From: Candidatus Desantisbacteria bacterium CG1_02_38_46
GTDB lineage: Bacteria > Desantisbacteria > UBA1551 > UBA1559
Length of the DNA: 28,412 bases
Direction of reading: 5' to 3'
Assembly: GCA_001871015.1 (NCBI GenBank)
Contig: MNUO01000131.1
Span: 1 to 28,412 of the forward strand
Part shown: positions 6,554 through 13,804 of the stretch, piece after piece
How positions within the stretch are numbered: the first letter of the stretch is position 1
Layout of the letters: each line of letters opens with the position of its first letter
The notes under the pieces: model-generated
Databases searched by the model: none
The model's input: the letters and a program-made list of their open reading frames with translations, nothing else
Told to the model about the DNA's origin: nothing
Translations under genes and position numbers: made by a program

Positions 6554-7597
6554 CTATTTTGCTATTAGTAAATACTCATAATTATTCTTTCTTTTATAAC
6601 CACTTTTATATATATACTCCTTCTCAATGATATTTATTTTCCTTTTATCATTAATAGTAGTGATAAGTTCTTTGAAATCATTCAGCGAGGGATACCCTTT
6701 CATATTGTGGCTCAATACCCAATATTTTATATGACCCGATCTTTCAAATAAGATTTTAAATTGTTTTAGTATCTCTTGCTTATCGTTTAGAGAAAATCTA
6801 CTTTTTTCTTTAACTACTTCCTTCGTCTTTTTAATAAATACAGGTTTCGCAGGATAAACAACAAAAGTTTCCAGGAAATGATAATATCTGTAGTAATCAG
6901 GGTAATCGGTTCCAATGTATGGAGGGTCAATATATATTAAATCTGCTTTGATATTTCTTACTATATTCGGTGTTGAAGCACAATACATTTCATTTTTTTT
7001 CTTATTATCATATATAGCAGCATTCCAAATTTTGGAATATTCTATAAATTTTTCTTTAATGTTATAATTGTTAAGATAACTTTTAAACTTGGAATTTCTA
7101 TATGGAATAGCGGTAGTGTAATTAAATTTTCCAAAGGGAATCATGTTAATCAGTACTTTCGTCATAATTGCAAAAGATAAAGACCTCTTAATCCCTTTTA
7201 ATTTTTCATTATTATATCTAAAATTATCTAATGTCTTACACTCTTCCTTTGTATAAAAGAGGTCAGAATAAACTTTTTCAAAAAACTGTCTTTTATTTTT
7301 ATTAAATGCGAATAAGACATCAATTTCTTTTTTACCTAGTGTTATATTATTGTTGACAAGCAGGCTATTCCCGACGTGATAATTAAATTTTAAATAATCA
7401 TTGCCGATAACTTTTTTATTTAATAATTTAAAAATATATCCAACATAAGCACTTCCAGAAAATGCATCAAAAACAGTATTTATTTTTTCTAAGCCGATAT
7501 ATTTTTCAACATTTTCTATAATAAAGGAACCTAGTTTTTCTTTACTTCCAAAATATTGTGTCTGTGGAAAACAAATATTTTCTATCATATTAACCAT
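6554..7597 (-). CDS. D12-class N6-adenine DNA methyltransferase (second of pair)
   Basis: A 347-residue methyltransferase of the Dam/EcoRV (D12, alpha) class. Motif X is YFGSKEKL (15-22), the SAM-binding motif I FDAFSGSAYVG (43-53), and the catalytic motif IV DPPY (224-227) followed by IGTDYPDYYRYYHFLE. The target-recognition region lies between motifs I and IV. It should methylate adenine in one strand of the site cut by the neighbouring endonuclease. It is the last gene of the lexA-MTase-HNH-MTase run, 9 bases after the endonuclease stop, with no clear Shine-Dalgarno. Strongly AT-rich with many Asn/Lys/Ile codons, unlike the neighbouring aldolase, which suggests acquisition by transfer. Confidence 0.88.
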   Translation of the reverse strand: MVNMIENICFPQTQYFGSKEKLGSFIIENVEKYIGLEKINTVFDAFSGSAYVGYIFKLLNKKVIGNDYLKFNYHVGNSLLVNNNITLGKKEIDVLFAFNKNKRQFFEKVYSDLFYTKEECKTLDNFRYNNEKLKGIKRSLSFAIMTKVLINMIPFGKFNYTTAIPYRNSKFKSYLNNYNIKEKFIEYSKIWNAAIYDNKKKNEMYCASTPNIVRNIKADLIYIDPPYIGTDYPDYYRYYHFLETFVVYPAKPVFIKKTKEVVKEKSRFSLNDKQEILKQFKILFERSGHIKYWVLSHNMKGYPSLNDFKELITTINDKRKINIIEKEYIYKSGYKRKNNYEYLLIAK

Positions 7598-7606
7598 TTT
7601 AAGAAA

Positions 7607-8911
7607 TTAAATATTTAATATTTTAAATTCTACCAAAGTTATAATTCCTTCTTTTCTCAAAAATTTTAGCTGTTCATCAGTAATGGTTTTTATTTTTGCC
7701 AATTTTACAAAATAGTTAAGCTTAATACACCCTTTTTTTAGAAGAATTTTATAAACACTGATTCTTTCTTTAGGACCCCCGTGATGTATTTTTGCATGAC
7801 ACAATGGGCACAAAACAATTATATTATCTGGATTATCCACCTCTCCACCTTTAGCTCGCGCAATGATATGATGAGGTTCACAATAGCCATAACCTTTTTT
7901 ATCTTTAAAAGAAAACTTTCCGCATGCTTGACAAGTAAAATTTGCATGTTTTTTTACCAGTGCTCTTAATTCTGCCGACATTGGAATATAAAGTCTATTA
8001 GACGATTTGTTGCCTTTCGCCCACGAAATTCTTCTATATTTTTCAATAAGCCTTTTAATACTTTCTTTAGAAAATTTATTAACTTTTTTCAATAGACTGT
8101 ATTCTTTTTTACTTTGATATTCTCTGTATTTAAAATCAGAGCAATTAAATAACTCCAAGGTTTTTTGAGCTAAATTTTGATTAATTGAATTGCTATCTGA
8201 AGCATCGTTTATTATCTCTTTATAATTAAGTTTTACGGCCCCTTTAATATTGGGATGATCTTCTATATAGTTGGTGTTCTTTATTAATGCTTTAATCCAA
8301 CTTCCATGATTGGTATATGTTTTTTCACTATTTCCAGCCAGAAAGTTTGGATAATTATTTGTTTGATGAGATTTATATATAGATTCTCCGATATTAGCAA
8401 TTTTATCTTTATTCTTAACAAAAATTAAATGGTGAGAAAAATCGTCGTTTGTCAAATAAGATTCTCGGTCGCCATAATATTTTTCTAGGTAAAAAAGAAC
8501 ATTCAATATAAACAAGCCAGGATTAATATTAAAATTAGGATCTATCTCGGATACCTTATTTTCTTTATTGAATTCTATTTCAAAAAAACATTTTGTGTAT
8601 ATATCACTTGGATTTTCAACAAAAGCCTTTGAAATTTTACTTAATGTAAATACATCTTTTTTATTTGGGCCTTTATATTTTTTTACTAAACCTAGATGTT
8701 CTAACGCCTTTATGTGTTGTCTAGCGCCAAACAAGGATTTTATTGGAACCTTGGTATCATTTGAAAGATCCTGTAATAATAATCTTTGCAATTTAGTGTA
8801 CTCAATAGAACTGTAATGTTTATTTACAAGGTATTTTAATAAGTAATGGAATGAGCCAAGCGATGTAATTGCTGAGCTGAGAATCCAATGATTTCTACTC
8901 TTTTTTCTCAT
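7607..8911 (-). CDS. HNH restriction endonuclease (putative type II)
   Basis: A 434-residue protein. The N-terminal third reads as a winged-helix region (LQRLLLQDLS...SLFGARQHIKALEHLGLVKKY). The C-terminal HNH (beta-beta-alpha-metal) nuclease runs from about residue 327: CQACG, then EPHHIIARAKGGEVDNPDNI, then LCPLCHAKIHH, with two CxxC pairs holding structural zinc and His/Asn/His for metal and catalysis. Lying between two adenine methyltransferases it is most likely the cutting partner of a type II, perhaps IIS, system. ATG 8911 is preferred over an in-frame TTG at 8944 because AGGAG lies 11 bases upstream and the TTG lies inside the methyltransferase gene. AT-rich like its neighbours. Recognition site unknown. 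Confidence 0.75.
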   Translation of the reverse strand: MRKKSRNHWILSSAITSLGSFHYLLKYLVNKHYSSIEYTKLQRLLLQDLSNDTKVPIKSLFGARQHIKALEHLGLVKKYKGPNKKDVFTLSKISKAFVENPSDIYTKCFFEIEFNKENKVSEIDPNFNINPGLFILNVLFYLEKYYGDRESYLTNDDFSHHLIFVKNKDKIANIGESIYKSHQTNNYPNFLAGNSEKTYTNHGSWIKALIKNTNYIEDHPNIKGAVKLNYKEIINDASDSNSINQNLAQKTLELFNCSDFKYREYQSKKEYSLLKKVNKFSKESIKRLIEKYRRISWAKGNKSSNRLYIPMSAELRALVKKHANFTCQACGKFSFKDKKGYGYCEPHHIIARAKGGEVDNPDNIIVLCPLCHAKIHHGGPKERISVYKILLKKGCIKLNYFVKLAKIKTITDEQLKFLRKEGIITLVEFKILNI

Positions 8912-8934
8912 TATTTTTAATACTCCTTTCAAAA

Positions 8935-10116
8935 TTATTTGCAAATAAATAAATATTCCGTACCATTTCTGTTAGTACCCCTCCTGTATTTGTACGAGTG
9001 CTCTGCATTATATACTTTCACTCTGTTCGTAAAAGCTTTTAAAATGTTAATTATTCTATTTACAGAAGTCCAGCTTGAATCATTAAAAGAAAAAATCCAG
9101 GTACTTATTTTATTAAATTTAAGCAACTCCAACAATTTAATAAATGACTTCTCGTATTCTATTTTTGAATTAAAGTAATTAATTTCATTAAGATAGTTTA
9201 GCTGTAATATTGGTTTGCTAAGGACATAACTTTCTAGTAAACCATACAATTTAAAATAATCCGTATGTTCCCCACCGTAAGGTAAATCAATATATATAAG
9301 GTCAATGGGATTATTAACAAATGCTTTTGTTTGCAATAAACTCATTGTATCTGTATTAAAAGTCAATGCGTTTGTTTCTATAGGCTCAATACATCTATTT
9401 ATTTTATCCAAACTACTTTTCGAATATTTTAGGTAATCTAATACTAATTCTTCTCCAATAAATGGCCTATCTTTTCTTTTTGCTTTTTCTCTACTTACTG
9501 TAAATATTTTTCTTGATTTATATGAAGGAGAACTGAATTTTCCAGCACCTCCCCCAAACCAGCTAGATATCATTGAGAGAATCGCAGCAAAAGCAGCAGC
9601 CTGCTTGTAACCAATTTTAAATATCTGATCATCATTAATATTTATTCTATTTTTTCTCAGATAAAATATATCCTGCATATTAATTTTAATATTTCCATCT
9701 AAGTCTTCTATGTTGACTTTAAAATTATCTAAAAATATCGATTCCTTTTCATGAAAATATTTCTCTTCTCCAGTATAATATTTTTGCATGAATGAATCAG
9801 TCTTTCTATTCTTATTATAAATAAGGTATTTTATCTCTTCTTCAGAAAGTTTTAATCCTGGATTTTCAACAAATGTTTTTACATATAAGGCACTGCTTAT
9901 TAGAAAATCATTTGAAAATATTTTTTTTGCTCCAATTAACTTGGAATAAATTGAAAAAGATCCTGTTCCACTAAAAGCATCGAAAACAGTTGAATTCTTT
10001 AAATCAATGCCCTCATTTTGAAAGCATGAATTTATCCAGGATATTTTGTTTTTTTTACTACCAACATATCCATTTGGTGTAATATTTAATTTTTTTTCTA
10101 TAGAATTAATATCCAT
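8935..10116 (-). CDS. D12-like N6-adenine DNA methyltransferase (first of pair)
   Basis: A 393-residue protein with motif X-like YVGSKKNKI (17-25), motif I FDAFSGTGSFSIY (45-57) and motif IV at 277-280. Motif IV reads DLPY instead of the usual DPPY, followed by GGEHTDYFKLYGLLESY, which lines up with the sister enzyme at 6554-7597. The Leu for Pro change leaves the catalytic Asp and Tyr but may lower or alter activity. It begins 16 bases after the lexA stop, with AGGAGAG overlapping that stop, so the two genes look co-transcribed. The endonuclease gene starts 23 bases after it ends. It presumably protects the other strand of an asymmetric site. Confidence 0.8.
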   Translation of the reverse strand: MDINSIEKKLNITPNGYVGSKKNKISWINSCFQNEGIDLKNSTVFDAFSGTGSFSIYSKLIGAKKIFSNDFLISSALYVKTFVENPGLKLSEEEIKYLIYNKNRKTDSFMQKYYTGEEKYFHEKESIFLDNFKVNIEDLDGNIKINMQDIFYLRKNRININDDQIFKIGYKQAAAFAAILSMISSWFGGGAGKFSSPSYKSRKIFTVSREKAKRKDRPFIGEELVLDYLKYSKSSLDKINRCIEPIETNALTFNTDTMSLLQTKAFVNNPIDLIYIDLPYGGEHTDYFKLYGLLESYVLSKPILQLNYLNEINYFNSKIEYEKSFIKLLELLKFNKISTWIFSFNDSSWTSVNRIINILKAFTNRVKVYNAEHSYKYRRGTNRNGTEYLFICK

Positions 10117-10132
10117 TTTTTTATTGTCTCTC

Positions 10133-10750
10133 CTATGTATTATTCTTCTTTATCACCCCCACCACTTTGCCAATGGGGGATAAATATCTTCCGTCGTCTC
10201 TAATAACAATATTGGGGTAATTTGGATTTGCGGGTTTCAAAATTATGTTGCCGCCTTCCCTGTAGAATCTCTTAACTGTGGATTCCTCATCTACAAGGAA
10301 AACAACTATGTCGCCATTTTGGATATTAATTCCTTTTTTGACAGCAACAAGGTCACCATTGTTTATTCCTGCCTCGAGCATACTATCGCCCTTGACTTCC
10401 AAAAGAAAGTCGGGAATGTAGACAAATGTACCTGTAGAAACCGTTTCATAACCCTTGATATTCTCCTGTGCCAAAATCGGAGGACCACCTGCAGTTGTGC
10501 CAAGTATGGGAACTTTCAGCAAATTCTCATCTTCGCTGGACCTTAAAATAATTATACCCCTGTGGCCCGGTAAGAGTTGAAGGAATCCCTTTCTTACCAA
10601 TACCTTAATGTATTTGGCAATGGTGGCAAGGGAATTAACTTTCATTCTCTCCGCTAATTCCTTGTATGTAGGAGCTATCTGATGTTCGGAGAAATATTCA
10701 TTAATCCGCTTTAATATTTCTTTTTGACGCACAGTAAGGTGTTTAGCCAT
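10133..10750 (-). CDS. lexA: LexA repressor
   Basis: A 205-residue SOS repressor of normal length. The winged helix (residues 1-65: TVRQKEILKRINEYF, APTYKELAERMKVNS, ATIAKYIKVLVRKGFL) is followed by the autoproteolytic domain. That domain has the scissile Ala87-Gly88 (GTTAGGPP), the nucleophile Ser123 (VKGDSM) and the general-base Lys160 (TVKRFY). RecA-stimulated self-cleavage after DNA damage should inactivate it. It has its own consensus promoter with a palindrome over the -10 box, and an AAGAGGT ribosome site. The R-M genes follow at operon distance, so in this arrangement they would be under the same promoter. Confidence 0.95.
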   Translation of the reverse strand: MAKHLTVRQKEILKRINEYFSEHQIAPTYKELAERMKVNSLATIAKYIKVLVRKGFLQLLPGHRGIIILRSSEDENLLKVPILGTTAGGPPILAQENIKGYETVSTGTFVYIPDFLLEVKGDSMLEAGINNGDLVAVKKGINIQNGDIVVFLVDEESTVKRFYREGGNIILKPANPNYPNIVIRDDGRYLSPIGKVVGVIKKNNT

Positions 10751-10763
10751 CTTTTACCTCTTG

Positions 10764-10779
10764 TGCTACCATTATAGCA
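10764..10779. promoter_or_regulatory. Candidate LexA operator
   Basis: TGCTA and TAGCA arms separated by 6 bases, covering the -10 box and the expected start. It does not match the E. coli (CTGT-N8-ACAG) or Bacillus (GAAC-N4-GTTC) boxes. A lineage-specific SOS box is inferred from position only. Confidence 0.35.
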
Positions 10780-10799
10780 TACTTTTCGCCTTTTGTCAA
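10771..10799 (-). promoter_or_regulatory. Promoter of lexA (and probably the R-M genes)
   Basis: Minus strand TTGACA (10794-10799), 17-base spacer, TATAAT (10771-10776): full consensus, 21 bases upstream of the lexA ATG. Confidence 0.88.
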
Positions 10800-10860
10800 G
10801 TAAAAAATGCTTAAAAGGGCGAATATTTGATTTAGAATACCTCTGACCGAAAAGAAATAA

Positions 10861-10892
10861 AAAACTACTGTTCGGCAATAAACAGTAGTTTT
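10861..10892 (-). terminator. Hairpin terminator downstream of the TPR gene
   Basis: A 12-bp stem AAAACTACTGTT/AACAGTAGTTTT with an 8-base loop. On the minus strand it is followed by TTTTTTATTTCTTTT-like sequence, insulating lexA from leftward transcription; on the plus strand it ends in TTTT. Confidence 0.7.
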
Positions 10893-10929
10893 ATCAATTA
10901 AAAATTCCTAAATAACCGCCATCCCTTCC

Positions 10930-11018
10930 GGGGCTGAAGCCCCGTAGTGTGTCCCGATGCCCGATATAACATTAGGGATACGGGATCCCCCTGTATGGGT
11001 CTGTAAGACCCAGGGGGA
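10930..11018. repeat. Array of three palindromic (REP-like) modules
   Basis: The gene-free stretch 10751-11155 holds the lexA promoter, the terminator and, here, three adjacent hairpins: GGGGCT-GA-AGCCCC (10930-10943); a GTAGTG head (10944-10949) with an imperfect stem from TCCCGATGCCC to GGGATACGGGA; and CCCCCTG...GGGTCT-GTA-AGACCC-AGGGGG (10987-11017). The rest of the interval shows only the short direct repeat at 11117-11150. Confidence 0.6.
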
Positions 11019-11116
11019 CAAGTTTATCCTCTTTCCTTACTCACGTGCGCATTAAATCATCAAAAAAGTAACCGAAATGTGATATAATATTCCTTAGTCT
11101 TGTCCGATATTTTCGA

Positions 11117-11150
11117 AAATCGCCAAGTAATCGCCAAAATCGCCAAGTAA
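11117..11150. repeat. Short direct repeat
   Basis: AAATCGCCAAGTAA occurs at 11117-11130 and 11137-11150, a 20-base period, just downstream of the TPR gene. A further 14-mer TGTCCGATATTTTC at 11101-11114 recurs at 11813-11826, so it brackets the TPR gene. Confidence 0.5.
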
Positions 11151-11155
11151 ACATC

Positions 11156-11749
11156 TTATCCATATTTTTCAACTGCTTTTTCCCACCAGCTAAATTCGTC
11201 CGGGAATTTTTTATAATTTTTATTGAACCAGTCAGCAGATTCATTATCGTAATAACCACCCTTGTTGAAACGTTTTTCGTACTCTTTGTAGGTCATATTC
11301 ATCCTAATTGCCAAAATGAAATCTCTGGCACCCACATTGTCTCCTGGATTGGTTTTTAATAACTTTCTGAAAATGTCCAGGGCTTCTTCAGTTTTATTTT
11401 TATCCCATAAAAGAATGGCTTTGTTTAAAATAGCCCTTATGATGTGTCTATTTTCCAGCCAGCCCCATTCAAGAACATCGGGCCAATTACCATGTTTGTC
11501 CGTTATCAATTTTATTGCTCTGTTATAGGCTTCATCTAATATTTTTTCTGTTTCTGCAGGATTATCTTCGTCCTGCAATATCTGATAAAGTAACACGTGA
11601 GAATCCAAAAAATCAGGGTCTTTTTCAATTAATTTCTTCAATCGTTTTTTTATGCTTTCCCCATTTCCCCCGCTATAACTCTCGCTTAAATCATAGAATT
11701 CATCCATTACTTCGCGGTTTTTATCCTCAAATTCTCTTGGTTTACTCAT
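11156..11749 (-). CDS. TPR-like protein of unknown role
   Basis: A 197-residue helical protein. Helix-turn-helix pairs fit TPR spacing: KKRLKKLIEKDPDFLDSHVLLYQILQ (about 34-59), AETEKILDEAYNRAIKLI (65-82), then HIIRAILNKAILLWDKNKTEEALDIFRKLLKTNPGDN (101-137), whose last part is a textbook TPR with NPGD. The end is rich in Trp and Tyr (ADWFNKNYKKFPDEFSWWEK). No signal peptide, so cytoplasmic, probably a protein-binding scaffold; the family is conserved-hypothetical as far as I can tell. Shine-Dalgarno GGAGGTGAT sits directly before the ATG. A hairpin terminator follows at 10861-10892. Confidence 0.75.
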   Translation of the reverse strand: MSKPREFEDKNREVMDEFYDLSESYSGGNGESIKKRLKKLIEKDPDFLDSHVLLYQILQDEDNPAETEKILDEAYNRAIKLITDKHGNWPDVLEWGWLENRHIIRAILNKAILLWDKNKTEEALDIFRKLLKTNPGDNVGARDFILAIRMNMTYKEYEKRFNKGGYYDNESADWFNKNYKKFPDEFSWWEKAVEKYG

Positions 11750-11767
11750 ATCACCTCCGGGATTTAA

Positions 11768-11790
11768 GCAGAGTAAACTCTGCCACTACA
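11768..11790 (-). repeat. Single GTAGTG-headed palindrome (class A)
   Basis: Minus strand: GTAGTG then GCAGAGT-TT-ACTCTGC. It sits just upstream of the TPR gene's ribosome site. Same stem as at 14496, 15993, 25208 and 27507. Confidence 0.7.
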
Positions 11791-11948
11791 TTCCAACGAA
11801 ACATGTCTGATATGTCCGATATTTTCAGGTAATTTATATTAGCAACTAAAACACTCAGCATGAGTGGTTACAATAAAAAGATTGCTTCACCACGCGCTTT
11901 CTTGCCAGAAAATCATTAATTTCTCTATTTCGATTTCAAGCAATGCTT

Positions 11949-13715
11949 TCATTTCAGTTCCTTAAAATTTTTAAATTCTTTCCAGATTTCTTCTGGCATC
12001 CTTTTGCCAAACTGTTCAAAAAACTTCTGGATATCTTTAATCTCCTCCCCCCAATCCTCAATGTTAACTTCAAACAATTTTTCTAAATTCTCTTGAGGAA
12101 TATTTATTCCATCTAGTTCTAAATCTTTTGGATTAGGAACAAACCCGATGGGTGTTTCTTTTGCCCCAATTTTATTATTTATCCGCTCAATTATCCATTT
12201 TAGCACACGGATGTTTTCCCCGAATCCTGGCCATAGAAAATTTCCTTCCCCATCAGTCCTGAACCAGTTAACTGCAAATATCTTTGGTGGATGTGCTAAT
12301 CTTTTTCCAATGTTAAGCCAGTGTCTGAAATAATCGCCCATATTATATCCGCAGAAAGGCAGCATTGCCATTGGATCTCGTCGCAAAACTCCTACCTTAT
12401 GAATAGCAGCGGCAGTAGTTTCTGAGCCAATTCCGCCACCAGTAAATACACCATGTTGCCAGTTAAAACTCTCATATACTAACGGGATAAGATTAGTTCT
12501 TCTACCGCCCAAAAGTATTGCAGAGATTGGCACGCCATCAGGATTATTAAATTCAGGAGAAACCGTTGGACACTGGGAAATTGCAACAGTAAATCTCGAA
12601 TTAGGATGCGCAGCTTTGGTGCCCAGTGACGGGTTCCATTCTCTTCCTCGCCAATCAACAAGATTTGATGGAATTTCACCATCCAAACCTTCCCACCAGG
12701 GGTCATTTGTGTCAGTGTTCAGCGCGGTATTTGTAAAAATTGTCGGGTAGAATTTTCCCGCTTTAAGAGTTCTTATCATATTTGGATTGGTTTTCATGGA
12801 AGTTCCAGATGCTACTCCAAAAAATCCGTTTTCCGGATTTATTGCCCACAATCTTCCATCAGGACCAATATTTAACCATGCTATGTCATCTCCGACAGTC
12901 CATACTTTGTAGCCCGGCAAAGCAGGTTCCATCATTGCAAGGTTTGTTTTCCCACAGGCACTGGGCATTGCAGCAGCTATATAGGTTATTTTACCCTGAG
13001 GGTCTTCAACACCTATAATAATCATATGCTCTGCCAGCCAATTTTCCTTTAGTCCCAGCCAGGATGCAATCCTCAAAGAAAAACATTTTTTGCCAAGAAG
13101 TGCGTTTCCGCCATAGCCTGAACCAATACTCCAGACAAGATTTTCATCAGGGAAATGCATAATAAATCTTCTGTCCTGGTGGAAGTCACCAACAGAATGA
13201 AATCCTCTGACAAAATTATCAGTTTTTTTTATTTTCTGTATTACCCCTTTACCCACGCGGGTCATTATTCTCATGCTTACAGCTACATAAGAAACATCGG
13301 TGAGTTGAACGCAGGCTTTTGCATAAGGTGATTCAGGATGACCCATCATATACGGAAGAACATACATAGTTCTTCCGCGCATACATCCATCAGACAATTT
13401 TGTTAGTTTTTCTTTAGCCTGTGCAGGTGGCATCCAGTTATTATTTGGTCCTGCAGTTTTTTTATCAGAATGGCAGACATATGTTAAGTGTTCTGCTCTT
13501 GCAACATCTGTAGGATGGCTTCTATGAAGATAACTGCTCGGGAAAGTTTTCTGGCTGAGTTTGTGAAATACATTATAATCTTCTATGCGTTCCCGGGTAA
13601 GTCCTATTTCTACAATCTTACGAGCTTCTTCATCAGAGCCATCACACCAATAAATTTTATCAGGCTTGGTCAACCTTGCCTGCTCTTCAACCCATTTTTC
13701 AAGAAATGTTGCCAT
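11949..13715 (-). CDS. pckG: Phosphoenolpyruvate carboxykinase (GTP)
   Basis: A 588-residue GTP-dependent PEP carboxykinase, close to the usual length of about 600. It interconverts oxaloacetate + GTP and PEP + CO2 + GDP. Visible are the P-loop/active-site segment SACGKTN (252-258, with the reactive Cys254), the metal-binding GDDIAW (275-280), INPENGFFGV, and the GTP-type TNLIPLVYESFNWQHGVFTGGG. It could run gluconeogenically or as an anaplerotic, GTP-yielding step in an anaerobe. Ribosome site AAGGAAAA. It begins 89 bases after the ispG stop with no terminator visible, so it may be the distal gene of that operon. Confidence 0.97.
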   Translation of the reverse strand: MATFLEKWVEEQARLTKPDKIYWCDGSDEEARKIVEIGLTRERIEDYNVFHKLSQKTFPSSYLHRSHPTDVARAEHLTYVCHSDKKTAGPNNNWMPPAQAKEKLTKLSDGCMRGRTMYVLPYMMGHPESPYAKACVQLTDVSYVAVSMRIMTRVGKGVIQKIKKTDNFVRGFHSVGDFHQDRRFIMHFPDENLVWSIGSGYGGNALLGKKCFSLRIASWLGLKENWLAEHMIIIGVEDPQGKITYIAAAMPSACGKTNLAMMEPALPGYKVWTVGDDIAWLNIGPDGRLWAINPENGFFGVASGTSMKTNPNMIRTLKAGKFYPTIFTNTALNTDTNDPWWEGLDGEIPSNLVDWRGREWNPSLGTKAAHPNSRFTVAISQCPTVSPEFNNPDGVPISAILLGGRRTNLIPLVYESFNWQHGVFTGGGIGSETTAAAIHKVGVLRRDPMAMLPFCGYNMGDYFRHWLNIGKRLAHPPKIFAVNWFRTDGEGNFLWPGFGENIRVLKWIIERINNKIGAKETPIGFVPNPKDLELDGINIPQENLEKLFEVNIEDWGEEIKDIQKFFEQFGKRMPEEIWKEFKNFKELK

Positions 13716-13804
13716 AACGTTTTCCTTGTTTTAATTCCTGTATTTTCTTCTTTCCAAAATCTAAATCTTCAAATATTTTTCCTAAACCCACAAAAAATTT
13801 TCCT

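Noticed and set aside
10133-10750. Phage-type CI repressor instead of LexA
   Set aside because: Length, the ATIAKYIKVL recognition helix, the Ala-Gly site and Ser/Lys spacing are those of LexA; no phage genes are nearby.
11887-11952. 21-codon frame overlapping the pckG stop as ATGA
   Set aside because: Too short, no motif or ribosome site; probably chance.
13699-13791. 30-codon frame (GTG start) between ispG and pckG
   Set aside because: It overlaps the pckG start and has no recognisable homology; the ribosome-site-like AAAGGAAAA belongs to a small AT-rich tandem repeat.
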